From: JBLHGN01 sp047616325
GTDB lineage: Bacteria > Pseudomonadota > Gammaproteobacteria > Pseudomonadales > Cellvibrionaceae
Reading direction: 5' to 3'
Length of the DNA: 12,212 nucleotides
NCBI GenBank assembly: GCA_047616325.1
Contig: JBLHGN010000091.1
Coordinates: forward strand, 1-12,212
Shown piece after piece: positions 5,269 to 12,212 of this stretch; position 1 is the first letter of the stretch; every line of letters starts with the position of its first letter. Position numbers and translations under genes: made by a program. The notes under the pieces were generated by a model that was not told where the DNA came from, made no database searches, and saw only the letters and a program-made list of their open reading frames with translations.

Positions 5269-7569
5269 TAAAGCTAATTTGGGGCGTAAAAACAGCATTA
5301 AAATGATAAATGCCGGCGCTAGTCCACCAAAGGCGTTACCGGCGAGCAAGTTCATGCGCCCCTTAAACATAAAAGAAAGGTCCGACCAAACGCTAAAGCT
5401 AATGCCTGGTGGCAGCGAGTCTTGTAGGCCTTGCACGTAGGCATTAACCGATTCAGACGTTTTGATTACGTCGGGATTACTAGCGCCAAATACATCGATA
5501 AATACGGCGTGAGTGCCGTCGAAGCGGGTGTAGATGTTGGTATCTGCAAAACCGTCGACAACTTTCGCTACATCGCCAATAAAAATTTGTGTGCCGTCGG
5601 TGTTGGTGTGCAGGGGAATGCTTTCGAAGTCGTTTTGCGTGTAGGCTTGGCCGCGTGTTTGTATTTGAAAATCACCTGCAGATGAGCGAATAACCCCCGC
5701 TGGCAAATTGATAGACGTCTGGCGAATGGCATTTACCACGTCGTCGAAGGTGATTTGGTAGCGGCGCAAATCGAATTCAGAAACTTCTATCGACACTTCG
5801 TCGGCGCGCACGGCGTTTAAGTTCACAATGTCAACGTGGTTTAGCTCGGCCATTTCGTCGCGCACCTGCTGACCAAAATCTTTCAGTGTGCGTTCGTCTA
5901 TCTCTCCGGATATGGCAACGCGCAGTAATCGTTGTCGCTGTTGCGCCTGCGTTATTTGCGGCCGTTCGCTATCGCTGGGGAAGGTGTTAATAGCATCGAC
6001 ACGGGTTTTTATGTCGTTGCAAAGTTTTTGAATGTCGTAACCCGCGTCAATCTCTGCCCACACTTGGCCGTAGCCAAAGGATGCTTCTGAACGAATTTTT
6101 TTAATGCCTTCTAGGTCTTGAATGGCCTCCTCAATGCGTATGCAAATTTGCTCCTCTACTTCACGCGGCCCGGCGCCCAAGTAGGGCACAGAAATTTCCA
6201 CCACATCTTCAGATACCGTGGGAAACAATTCTTTGTTGAGTGAGAACAAACTTACGATGCCACCGACCAAAATCATAAACATAATGAGATTGGCGGCGAT
6301 GGAGTTATTAACAAACCAAGCGAGTGTACTTTTCGTGGAATAGTATCCTTGGCCTTCACGCTTTGCGTTGTCGGCTTCAGCACCAAGTTTTGATGGTGCT
6401 TCGGCAATGTCACTTTCATGTTCGGGGGTATTTTCGACGATGGGCGCGACTACAAAACCATCCACGGCGTAGGGCACTCGCGTAAGTAGAACGCGCTCTC
6501 CCGCATTGAGCCCCGTCACCACCACACCGTCGCCATTGCTGTTTAGCACATCAATATTTCGAATGAGCAAGGTGTTATCGCTGTTTACAATAATTACTTG
6601 ATGTTGCTTGTGTAATGCTTTTCGCGGCAGGGTAACCACGTCGGGCATTTCGCGGCCAATAATTTCCGCCGCAACGTACATGCCCACCGACAGTGGCGGT
6701 TTGTTGCTGTTGGGCACACTTACGTAAGGGCGCTTAACTTCAGCTACGGCGTAAACCACACGACTTTTTACATCAAAGCTGCCCTCGGTTCGCACAATTG
6801 TTCCGTTCCAGGAATAGTATTTTCCACCATACACGGAGGACAGTACTACCGACGGCAGTGCAGGGGAGTCAGCGCTTTTTGCTGTTAGCGGTAGTTCCTC
6901 TTTGGCCACCTGTTTGTCGGTGAGGGGTAGGCGCACGAGTACAGATTCGGTGCTATATACCTGGGCGATAATTGCTCCGGGGCTGACATATTGACCTACG
7001 TCGACATTTTTTAAATTAATGCGGCCATCAAAGGGTGCACTGATGCGGGTGCGCTCTAAGGTGAGTTCCGCCTTGTCGCGCATGGCTTGTGCCGCCTGCA
7101 AGGCAGCTTGGGCCGAGGCCAGTTGTGGTTTTCTAAGGAAGAGTTCGTTAACTTCGGTATCGCCCAGATTACGCCATTCGCTTTTTGCCTGCCGCGCTCG
7201 GCCCTTCTCTATGGCATAAAGTTCCTCTGCTTTTGCCAGCTCCGCTTCGGCTTGCAATAGCGCAAAGCGATAATCGCGGTCGTCGATGGTGACAATAGCT
7301 TGACCCTTGGTAAAAAAACCACCGTCGGCATAGTCTTCGGTCACGGCTATAACGCGGCCAGCCACTTCTGACACTAACTCAATTTTGTGGGCCGGCAATA
7401 CCATTCCCTGGCTGCTTACACTAATGTGTTTAGTTTGTGGGGCTGCCCTCATCGTGGAAACCTTGGGGGCCAAGGAGTCAACTTCCGGTTCTATCTTAGG
7501 GGTAGATTTCATCGCACCCATTGCTACGATTATGCCTGCGCCCGCGGCGACCATGGCCAACACACTCAC
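5266..7569 (-). CDS. Open 5' part: MFP adaptor fused to N-terminal RND pump segment
   Basis: This is a 767-codon open frame. Residues 1-20 form a membrane anchor. An adaptor follows: barrel-sandwich halves near 50-95 and 175-205 (SAPFDGRINLKN, VGQYVSPGAIIAQV), an alpha-helical hairpin at about 103-172 rich in Ala, Glu and Lys, and beta-barrel and membrane-proximal parts to about 380. After a polar linker (about 385-412) the RND pump begins with STLAWFVNNSIAANLIMF (TM1) and continues through the first porter domain to LFLRPKLAL, where TAG replaces an expected Trp. The fusion is odd: the adaptor body is periplasmic while RND pumps begin in the cytoplasm, and the linker has no membrane helix. 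At 6409-6420 the minus strand reads CATGAAAGTGAC. Without two of its A residues it would be CATGAGTGAC, which would end the adaptor at TGA and start the pump at ATG (MSDIAEA). I therefore infer two former genes. Confidence 0.75.
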   Translation of the reverse strand: MSVLAMVAAGAGIIVAMGAMKSTPKIEPEVDSLAPKVSTMRAAPQTKHISVSSQGMVLPAHKIELVSEVAGRVIAVTEDYADGGFFTKGQAIVTIDDRDYRFALLQAEAELAKAEELYAIEKGRARQAKSEWRNLGDTEVNELFLRKPQLASAQAALQAAQAMRDKAELTLERTRISAPFDGRINLKNVDVGQYVSPGAIIAQVYSTESVLVRLPLTDKQVAKEELPLTAKSADSPALPSVVLSSVYGGKYYSWNGTIVRTEGSFDVKSRVVYAVAEVKRPYVSVPNSNKPPLSVGMYVAAEIIGREMPDVVTLPRKALHKQHQVIIVNSDNTLLIRNIDVLNSNGDGVVVTGLNAGERVLLTRVPYAVDGFVVAPIVENTPEHESDIAEAPSKLGAEADNAKREGQGYYSTKSTLAWFVNNSIAANLIMFMILVGGIVSLFSLNKELFPTVSEDVVEISVPYLGAGPREVEEQICIRIEEAIQDLEGIKKIRSEASFGYGQVWAEIDAGYDIQKLCNDIKTRVDAINTFPSDSERPQITQAQQRQRLLRVAISGEIDERTLKDFGQQVRDEMAELNHVDIVNLNAVRADEVSIEVSEFDLRRYQITFDDVVNAIRQTSINLPAGVIRSSAGDFQIQTRGQAYTQNDFESIPLHTNTDGTQIFIGDVAKVVDGFADTNIYTRFDGTHAVFIDVFGASNPDVIKTSESVNAYVQGLQDSLPPGISFSVWSDLSFMFKGRMNLLAGNAFGGLAPAFIILMLFLRPKLAL

Positions 7570-8379
7570 AACACTTTTTTGACCCTGTGTGCGTGCTTGC
7601 CAAAAACTTACCTAATTACCGCCATGGCTAAGCCGACATTTAGAGGATTTTAGCTCTCTATCCTTTTGGTTTTTATAGAGATATTTCTGTTGGTTAAAAT
7701 TCATACTTCCAAACTAGCGATGAAAGTAGCGCTTTCATGGAAATTATCAAGGATTAAAATTTCACGATATAGAAATTACTCTCTATTTATAGGAGCAATT
7801 ACATTTCATTACGAAAAATCCACTGGTAGCGTAGCTTAGTTATAGTGGTAATTAGGAAAACTTATGTGATTTGAATCTATGTCTTTCACGGTATTTCTCT
7901 TCGTATGCGTGGCGGTTAAACCCTTTAGAGCGTCTATTTAAAATGAATGGCAAAAATCAAAAGCGCGCCCAACGGTCAATTGATTTTGATAGTTCATCAG
8001 CCCAGATGCGCTTGTGTGAAGAACCGCTTTGGTCGTCATTAAAGGTGGCTATATGAATCTATACAGTGAAGTCATTTTAGGTCGGCGTGGGTGGTGGGAA
8101 CGTGAAATTTACCGAACTTAAATGACATATAGTGTTATGCGTAGCCACAGCACTATGTTGTTAAAGGTCAACCGATATTTTTTATCAGAGCCGCACGAGA
8201 ATAGGCGCCTTGATGGAACGGATGTTGGAAGTGGGCACTCCGTGTGAAAGGGGTGAAGATGGCCGTTTCAATAACACGCGGTAGAGCCCTATTTATGAAT
8301 GGAAAGCATTGACACTAATTAGTGGCTGATAAACACGATATGATGCCTGTTCATTGGGTGAAATAAGAAGGATTATTAC
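7570..8379. other. 810-bp AT-rich region without a recognisable gene
   Basis: This is the largest gap in the window. Next to the pump it holds several TAGAG/CTCTA elements (7641-7645, 7656-7660, 7676-7680, 7781-7785) and a perfect palindrome at 7720-7738. Further on, the only open frames are short and resemble nothing I know: one ending at 8056, whose stop overlaps an ATG at 8053 that opens a 22-codon frame, and a 31-codon frame at 8155-8250. ATAGTG (8129-8134) and CACTAT (8151-8156) can pair. TTGACA at 8309-8314 and TATGAT at 8339-8344 are 24 bases apart, too far for a normal promoter. A lost regulator gene for the pump would fit this location, but I see no trace of one. Confidence 0.5.
7720..7738. 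promoter_or_regulatory. Perfect 7-5-7 palindrome upstream of the pump locus
   Basis: ATGAAAG (7720-7726) and CTTTCAT (7732-7738) are exact complements with a 5-base spacer. The size and the position, about 150 bp upstream of the pump start, suit an operator for a dimeric regulator. No regulator gene is adjacent, so this is a guess from shape and place. Confidence 0.35.
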
Positions 8380-8382
8380 TTG
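8368..8382 (+). promoter_or_regulatory. Ribosome binding site that fixes a TTG start for rarD
   Basis: AAGGA at 8368-8372 lies seven bases before TTG 8380. No ATG or GTG is better placed, and the family's N-terminal sequence begins within the next few codons, so the rare TTG start is well supported. Confidence 0.75.
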
Positions 8383-9297
8383 AATTCAAGCATACAGGGT
8401 GTTGTTTTTGCTGTTAGTGCCTACTCTCTGTGGGCCGTAGCCCCTATATATTTCAAGGCCCTTGGCCATGTTGGCGCGATTGAGATTTTGGCCCATAGGG
8501 TAATCTGGTCGCTGCTGCTCACCGGGCTGATTATTGTTGTTATCGGGCAGGGGCAAAAAATTAGAGCAGTATTAAAAACCCCCATTACGCTCGCCGGGCT
8601 TGCGCTTTCGACGTGTTTAATCGCCATCAACTGGGGCTTATTTATTTGGTTGGTCACTAACAACCAACTACTCAGCGCTAGCTTGGGGTATTACATCAAC
8701 CCCTTGGTGAGCATTGTATTGGGCATGTTCTTTTTTAATGAAAAACTGGGTAGGGTAAGACTGATAGCCGCTAGCTTGTGTTTGCTTGCCGTGATATTTG
8801 AGTTTATTCAGTTTGGCCGAATTCCCATTATCGCTTTAGGTTTGGCGCTTTCTTTCGGGGTGTATGGCTTAATCCGCAAAAAGCTGGGCGTAGACAGTTT
8901 TACTGGAATGCTGGTCGAAACCGGCGCCTTGTTTCCGTTTGCGCTTGGCTATTTATTTTGGCTCAATTCCACCAGCCACTCGGTGATTACGGATTCATCG
9001 CTCACCAATTTTTTACTGCTTATGGCCGGGCCTGTCACCATGGTGCCGCTGCTCTGTTTTGCCGCTGCCGCCAATCGCATAAGTTTAATGGCGCTGGGCT
9101 TTTTTCAATATATTGGCCCCAGTGGCATGTTTTTGTTGGCGGTGTTTGTGTTTGGCGAAACATTTGTACCGGCAAAACTGGTGACTTTTGGTTTGATTTG
9201 GTGCGCTCTAGGTTTATTAAGCTGGGACTCTGCGCGCAAGTTTATTCGTTTGCAGCGCACGCCCTCTAGCAAGCTTGAGACAAGCTCAGCGCCATAA
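8380..9297 (+). CDS. rarD: RarD-type EamA-family permease
   Basis: The protein is 305 aa, a normal RarD length, starting at TTG 8380. It begins with QGVVFAVSAYSLWAVAPIYFKAL and EILAHRVIWSLLL, the diagnostic RarD pattern at TM1-TM2. About ten hydrophobic helices follow, including NWGLFIWLVTNNQLLSASLG and YYINPLVSIVLGMFFFNEKL, which are also strongly conserved. The second EamA half ends near LIWCALGLLSWDS, with a short basic tail. It is an inner-membrane drug/metabolite transporter superfamily member. The name comes from chloramphenicol sensitivity in E. coli, and the true substrate is not established. It stands alone, convergent with amrA, and no terminator hairpin follows, only a purine-rich repeat. 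Confidence 0.93.
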   Translation: MNSSIQGVVFAVSAYSLWAVAPIYFKALGHVGAIEILAHRVIWSLLLTGLIIVVIGQGQKIRAVLKTPITLAGLALSTCLIAINWGLFIWLVTNNQLLSASLGYYINPLVSIVLGMFFFNEKLGRVRLIAASLCLLAVIFEFIQFGRIPIIALGLALSFGVYGLIRKKLGVDSFTGMLVETGALFPFALGYLFWLNSTSHSVITDSSLTNFLLLMAGPVTMVPLLCFAAAANRISLMALGFFQYIGPSGMFLLAVFVFGETFVPAKLVTFGLIWCALGLLSWDSARKFIRLQRTPSSKLETSSAP

Positions 9298-9317
9298 GCC
9301 AGCTTTAATACAAAGTT

Positions 9318-9425
9318 AAAAATGAAAGTTAAGAAAGGAGCATTAAGAAAGAACATAAAAAAGGAACAATAAGAAAGAAGCATTAAGAAAAGAAAGCCAA
9401 GAAAAGAGCGTTAAGAAAAGGAAAA
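9318..9425 (+). repeat. Imperfect 14-bp purine-rich tandem repeat between rarD and amrA
   Basis: About seven units of roughly 14 bp, based on AAGAAAGRAGCATT, run from 9331 to about 9425, with a related shorter copy at 9318-9330 and one 12-bp unit at 9359-9370. The plus strand is almost all purine. The last units run over the amrA stop (minus-strand TAA at 9411-9413), and the terminal Ser-Phe-Ser-Phe-Ser of AmrA is encoded by repeat sequence. No terminator hairpin was found between these converging genes. Confidence 0.75.
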
Positions 9426-10076
9426 GCTCTGATATAGGCTTATTTTTATCCGCTTACTCCAGTAATTATCCGCCATGCCCGCTTTTTGTTTTAGGTGTCG
9501 AATAAATTCCTTAGGGTCTGGCAATGTCTCCCACACAGCGGGCAAAAAGGTCGCTCTTTTTTCGTCTTCTTCTAATATTACGCCATCTACGCTGGGGCGG
9601 AGTTGGGCTAACAAGTCTTGCTCCGATAATATAGTCAACGGCTGCGGCGGGCTCAGTATAGAAATGTGCAACTGCAGTTGTTGCGCCTCATCGTTGGCAA
9701 TCGGTGAAAAACGATAGTCGCGAAAAGCCGCGGCGTAGGCATTTTCCGCTACATCGTTTACCAGCGGGCGATGCGCTTCTAGGGTGCCGATACAGCCGCG
9801 CAGTTTTCCGTCAAAATGCAGCGTTACAAACGTGACGCGTTTTTCTCGCAGTGCACGGCTGTAGCTCTCGGTACTCACCTCCAGGCTACGTCCGTGGCGC
9901 AAGCCATAATGAATCGACTTACTGGCAAGCGCCAACAAAATAGCCTGTTCCTCTTTGTTTACCGGGGGGCTATCAGCGGTGCTAGCAGGAGAGCCAGCCG
10001 AGTGACCGTTCCGTTCCTGTAATGTGGCAGTAGTTGTGCTTTCGTTCGTCATAGTTTTGCGCTCAGTGGAAGGCAT
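9411..10076 (-). CDS. amrA: AmmeMemoRadiSam system protein A (AMMECR1 domain)
   Basis: The product is 221 aa from ATG 10076, which overlaps the end of amrB by 14 bp. A second ATG at 10052, 10 bases after the amrB stop, would remove eight residues; neither has a clear ribosome binding site. Residues 1-40 are low-complexity (Thr, Ser, Ala, Pro) and look disordered. The AMMECR1 domain follows, with the family signature LRGCIG at 92-97 after VTFVTLHFDGK, then AAFRDYRFSPI and LHISILSPPQPL, and FLPAVWETLPDPKEFIRHLKQKAG near the end. Human AMMECR1 has the same hexapeptide, and its biochemical role is not settled. Neighbouring Memo and radical SAM genes define the AmmeMemoRadiSam set. The C-terminal FSFS is repeat-derived and probably not functional. 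Confidence 0.93.
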   Translation of the reverse strand: MPSTERKTMTNESTTTATLQERNGHSAGSPASTADSPPVNKEEQAILLALASKSIHYGLRHGRSLEVSTESYSRALREKRVTFVTLHFDGKLRGCIGTLEAHRPLVNDVAENAYAAAFRDYRFSPIANDEAQQLQLHISILSPPQPLTILSEQDLLAQLRPSVDGVILEEDEKRATFLPAVWETLPDPKEFIRHLKQKAGMADNYWSKRIKISLYQSFSFS

Positions 10077-10848
10077 AGGCGCCGTAACCTACAACACGGT
10101 CTTTACTGCCCGCAGTGTCGCCAGAATTACGCACATCGAGCACCTCGCAATGTAGGCCCTTGCGTCGGGCCATCTCCAGTAGCCCCATTATAGGCTTGCG
10201 CCCGCAGGCCATATGGTTGTTAATTTTTTCCGGTTGCAGTGCCGCGATGGCCTTAGACGTGAGCCCATCGAGCGATTGTGCCTCGGTATACGTGAGGTAG
10301 TGACTTAAGTCGGAGCTAATGACAATAAGCGTTTCGTCGCTCCCCCAAACCCTGTCCAGCACCTCCGTTATTTCGCTGGTAGTGGCATCGCCGACCACCA
10401 AGGGAACAATGCTGAAATCAGTTAATACCGACTGTAAAAACGGCAGGTGAACTTCTAGGGAATGCTCCCATTCGTGCGCCTGGTCAACCGCATGCACTTG
10501 GGGCAATTCCAGCAAAGTGGCGACGGCATCGCTGTCTAGGGTAACTGTGCCCAGAGGGCTTTGGAACTCTGAGACAGTTGGCAAAGCTAAGCCTCTAATC
10601 GCCACGTGGTGCGAGGGCCCAATCAATATCACCCGGGATATTTGATGGGCATAGGGGGTGAGGCAGGCGTAGGCGCTGGCCGCAATAGGCCCCGAATAGA
10701 TAAAGCCAGCGTGGGGTGCTATTAAAGCCTTTGGGTGATAGGGTTGTGCTTTGGCATGTTTGAGCAGATCGTCCACTTGCTGCTGCAAAATTTTGGGCGC
10801 GCTGGGATAAAACGTACCCGCCACTGCAGCTGGTCTGATGTGGGTCAT
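10063..10848 (-). CDS. amrB: AmmeMemoRadiSam system protein B (Memo family)
   Basis: I choose ATG 10848 (MTHIRPAAVAGTFYPS): GAGG at 10855-10858 is six bases upstream, and the family N-terminus RPAAVAGxFYP follows at once. A GTG at 10860 is possible but adds only four residues. The product is 261 aa. Conserved Memo features are APHAGFIYSGPIAA (44-57, H46), LIGPSHH (75-81, H80 and H81), the WEHSLEVHLPFLQ block, ISSDLSHYL and the C-terminal NSGDTAGSKDRVVGYGA. The fold resembles LigB-type extradiol dioxygenases, and human Memo binds metal through equivalent histidines plus a cysteine; bacterial members read NSGDTAG near that last position. It forms an overlapping pair with amrA and is divergent from amrS. 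Its enzymatic role is unproven. Confidence 0.94.
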   Translation of the reverse strand: MTHIRPAAVAGTFYPSAPKILQQQVDDLLKHAKAQPYHPKALIAPHAGFIYSGPIAASAYACLTPYAHQISRVILIGPSHHVAIRGLALPTVSEFQSPLGTVTLDSDAVATLLELPQVHAVDQAHEWEHSLEVHLPFLQSVLTDFSIVPLVVGDATTSEITEVLDRVWGSDETLIVISSDLSHYLTYTEAQSLDGLTSKAIAALQPEKINNHMACGRKPIMGLLEMARRKGLHCEVLDVRNSGDTAGSKDRVVGYGAYAFH

Positions 10849-11080
10849 GTTTAACCTCACTTGGTTTTGTGGTTGGCCGCGGAATAAGTACCATTAATTT
10901 GGCTTAAGGATACCTCTAATATTCAACTTAGGGTGAACTGTAGGAAATACAATGGTGATCTAGCGAATTTGGCATGTGCAACATCTTTAAGTGTCGACGG
11001 AGTGCAGAAGGCGAGATGAAAGAGATGCTATTAAAAAACGTGGCAATTTTGGTATGCAAAAAGATGCTGGGGAGTTAACG

Positions 11081-12184
11081 ATGGACGATATGAGTGTTGC
11101 AACACACTACTGGCACACCCTCGACGACGGCAGAGTGCAGTGCGATTTGTGTCCGCGTTATTGTAAGTTGAGAGAGGGCCAGAGGGGCCTGTGTTTTGTA
11201 AGGGCTAATCAAAGTGATAAGCACGGGCATGGTCAAATTGTACTCACTACCTACGGCCGCTCGAGTGGCTTCTGCGTTGACCCGGTAGAAAAAAAGCCGC
11301 TCAATCATTTTTATCCCGGCACGCCAGTACTCTCTTTTGGTACGGCAGGCTGCAATTTGGCCTGCAAGTTTTGCCAAAACTGGGATATAAGTAAGTCGAG
11401 GGAATTTGATACCTTGGCCGACGCCGCCTCGCCGGAAAAAATTGCCCAAGTTGCCGCCAAGTTAAACTGCAAAAGTGTTGCCTACACCTATAATGACCCG
11501 GTAATTTTTCATGAATACGCGATAGATGTCGCGGCAGCCTGTCGCAAGCAAAATATCAAAAATATAGCGGTGACTGCGGGTTATATCTGCGCCGAACCGC
11601 GCCGGGAATTCTTTGCCGCCATGGACGCCGCCAACGTCGATTTAAAAGCCTTTAGCGAAGGTTTTTACTACCATGTTACAGGCTCGCACTTGCAGCCAGT
11701 GCTAGATACACTCCGTTATATTAAACACGAAACCGACGTTTGGTTGGAAATTACCACTCTGTTGATTCCCGGAAAAAATGATTCCGACGAAGAGCTTGAT
11801 GCGCTCACTCGCTGGGTGGTAGACAACCTAGGCGCCGATGTGCCCATACATTTCACCGCATTTCACCCCGATTGGAAAATGACCGATGTTGCTCCAACGC
11901 CACCGGAGACCCTAAGCCGTGCGCGAAATATTGCTATAAAAAACGGAATACATTACGCCTACACAGGCAATGTGCACGACTCGGCCGGAGGCAGTACATA
12001 CTGCCACGGGTGTGGAGAAAAACTTATCGGGCGCGATTGGTACGAGTTGGGGGTGTGGAATTTGGACATGGCAGGCAGGTGCAATAAATGTGGCACCCGC
12101 CTAGCGGGTGTATTTGACGCGCAGCCAGGCACCTGGGGCGCACGCCGATTACCCGTGCGCTTAAACGCACTTGCAGAGGTTTAA
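11081..12184 (+). CDS. amrS: AmmeMemoRadiSam system radical SAM enzyme
   Basis: I choose ATG 11081 because GGAG at 11071-11074 is six bases upstream; the frame is open back to GTG 10991, but those 30 codons look non-coding. The product is 367 aa. The radical SAM cluster motif C91-x3-C95-x2-C98 lies in GTAGCNLACKFCQNW. There are also an N-terminal cysteine set (C21, C24, C28, C38 in CDLCPRYC...GLC) and a C-terminal zinc-ribbon-like set (C308/C311 in CHGCG and C334/C337 in CNKCG). The middle has the expected barrel motifs, for example VAYTYNDPVIFHEYA and DVWLEITTLLIPGKND. It is related to pyruvate formate-lyase activating enzymes, but no glycyl radical enzyme is nearby. Together with amrA and amrB it completes the system. 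Substrate unknown. Confidence 0.94.
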   Translation: MDDMSVATHYWHTLDDGRVQCDLCPRYCKLREGQRGLCFVRANQSDKHGHGQIVLTTYGRSSGFCVDPVEKKPLNHFYPGTPVLSFGTAGCNLACKFCQNWDISKSREFDTLADAASPEKIAQVAAKLNCKSVAYTYNDPVIFHEYAIDVAAACRKQNIKNIAVTAGYICAEPRREFFAAMDAANVDLKAFSEGFYYHVTGSHLQPVLDTLRYIKHETDVWLEITTLLIPGKNDSDEELDALTRWVVDNLGADVPIHFTAFHPDWKMTDVAPTPPETLSRARNIAIKNGIHYAYTGNVHDSAGGSTYCHGCGEKLIGRDWYELGVWNLDMAGRCNKCGTRLAGVFDAQPGTWGARRLPVRLNALAEV

Positions 12185-12212
12185 CAGAGGTTTAACAAAG
12201 GTTTAACAGAGG
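12175..12212 (+). repeat. 11-bp tandem repeat over the amrS stop codon, running off the window
   Basis: AGAGGTTTAAC occurs at 12175-12185, 12186-12196 and (as AAAGGTTTAAC) 12197-12207, and a fourth unit starts at 12208. The first unit contains the last Glu-Val codons and the TAA stop (12182-12184). The array continues past the window edge. Confidence 0.85.

Larger units (their letters stand above)
3217..7569 (-). pseudogene. Broken adaptor-RND efflux pump locus (MFP and RND permease read as one unit)
   Basis: Read on the minus strand, this encodes a periplasmic adaptor (MFP/HlyD type) followed without a stop by an RND inner-membrane pump, about 1,450 codons in all. Such pairs export drugs or other small molecules across both membranes with a TolC-like channel; no channel gene is in the window. 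Five lesions interrupt the pump: TAG at 5266-5268, a missing base in the A-run 5010-5013, TGA at 4910-4912 in the shifted frame, an extra base in the T-run 4843-4849, and TGA at 4753-4755. The two indels cancel, so the frame returns. The N-terminus is also uncertain: the frame stays open upstream of GTG 7569 to a TAG near 7610 with no ATG. As written, no full pump can be made. Real decay is one explanation; sequence error, especially at the homopolymers, is the other. Confidence 0.85.

Noticed and set aside
7871..8056. 61-codon frame starting at TTG, and a 22-codon frame at 8053-8121
   Set aside because: There is no recognisable similarity, no good ribosome binding site for the first, and both are short enough to occur by chance. 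I kept them only as a low-interest observation.
4751..8127. Inverted 11-bp match CTTAAATGACA at 4751-4761 (minus) and 8117-8127 (plus), as possible ends of a mobile element
   Set aside because: Matches of this length are expected many times by chance in 12 kb, and nothing between them resembles a transposase or target-site duplication.
8309..8344. rarD promoter TTGACA / TATGAT
   Set aside because: The 24-base spacing is far from the usual 17, so I do not call it.
9331..9425. CRISPR-like array in the rarD-amrA gap
   Set aside because: The units are 14 bp, contiguous and imperfect, with no spacers and no cas genes, so it is a simple tandem repeat.
10991..11080. Longer amrS product starting at GTG 10991
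   Set aside because: The 30 extra codons do not resemble the family N-terminus and lack a good ribosome binding site, while ATG 11081 has GGAG at ideal spacing.
12094..12110. Perfect hairpin CACCCGC-CTA-GCGGGTG inside amrS
   Set aside because: It codes for the conserved GTRLAGV region after the CNKCG motif and has no T-run, so it is probably a by-product of codon choice.

Overview
The window looks like a gammaproteobacterial chromosome. The evidence is the gene order rhodanese (YibN-like) - grxC - secB, which in many Gammaproteobacteria sits beside gpmI. The codon use and the mix of genes would suit a marine Cellvibrionaceae-like organism (Teredinibacter/Saccharophagus type), but that placement is inference. 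No tRNA, rRNA, CRISPR, insertion sequence or phage gene was seen.

Layout. (1) Positions 96-1564, plus strand: a membrane-anchored rhodanese-fold protein with no cysteine, glutaredoxin 3 (CGYC active site) and the export chaperone SecB, followed by two tandem terminators. The gpsA gene that often follows secB is absent. (2) Positions 1966-3141, plus strand: a single-REC response regulator with a degenerate GGDEF domain (GLARF in place of GGDEF) that keeps an RxxD inhibitory-site motif, closed by a strong terminator. (3) Positions 3217-7569, minus strand: a wrecked tripartite efflux locus. A periplasmic adaptor (MFP) runs in one frame into an RND pump, and the pump carries three stops and two homopolymer frameshifts packed into about 515 bp. 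Both flanking parts remain open. (4) Positions 7570-8379: about 810 bp with no recognisable gene. (5) Positions 8380-9297, plus strand: a RarD/EamA permease with a TTG start. (6) Positions 9411-12184: a complete AmmeMemoRadiSam set. amrB (Memo) and amrA (AMMECR1) overlap on the minus strand, and amrS (radical SAM) is divergent on the plus strand.

The three AmmeMemoRadiSam families co-occur widely in bacteria and archaea and are presumed to act together, but their reaction is, to my knowledge, not settled. This is the most likely under-described system here.

The most unusual non-coding signal is a recurring pattern. Four genes (rhodanese, secB, amrA, amrS) have a short repeat that physically includes the stop codon: 7-bp, 12-bp (spaced), 14-bp and 11-bp units respectively. 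The units differ but each sits on its gene end, which suggests a repeated mutational process at 3' gene ends in this genome.
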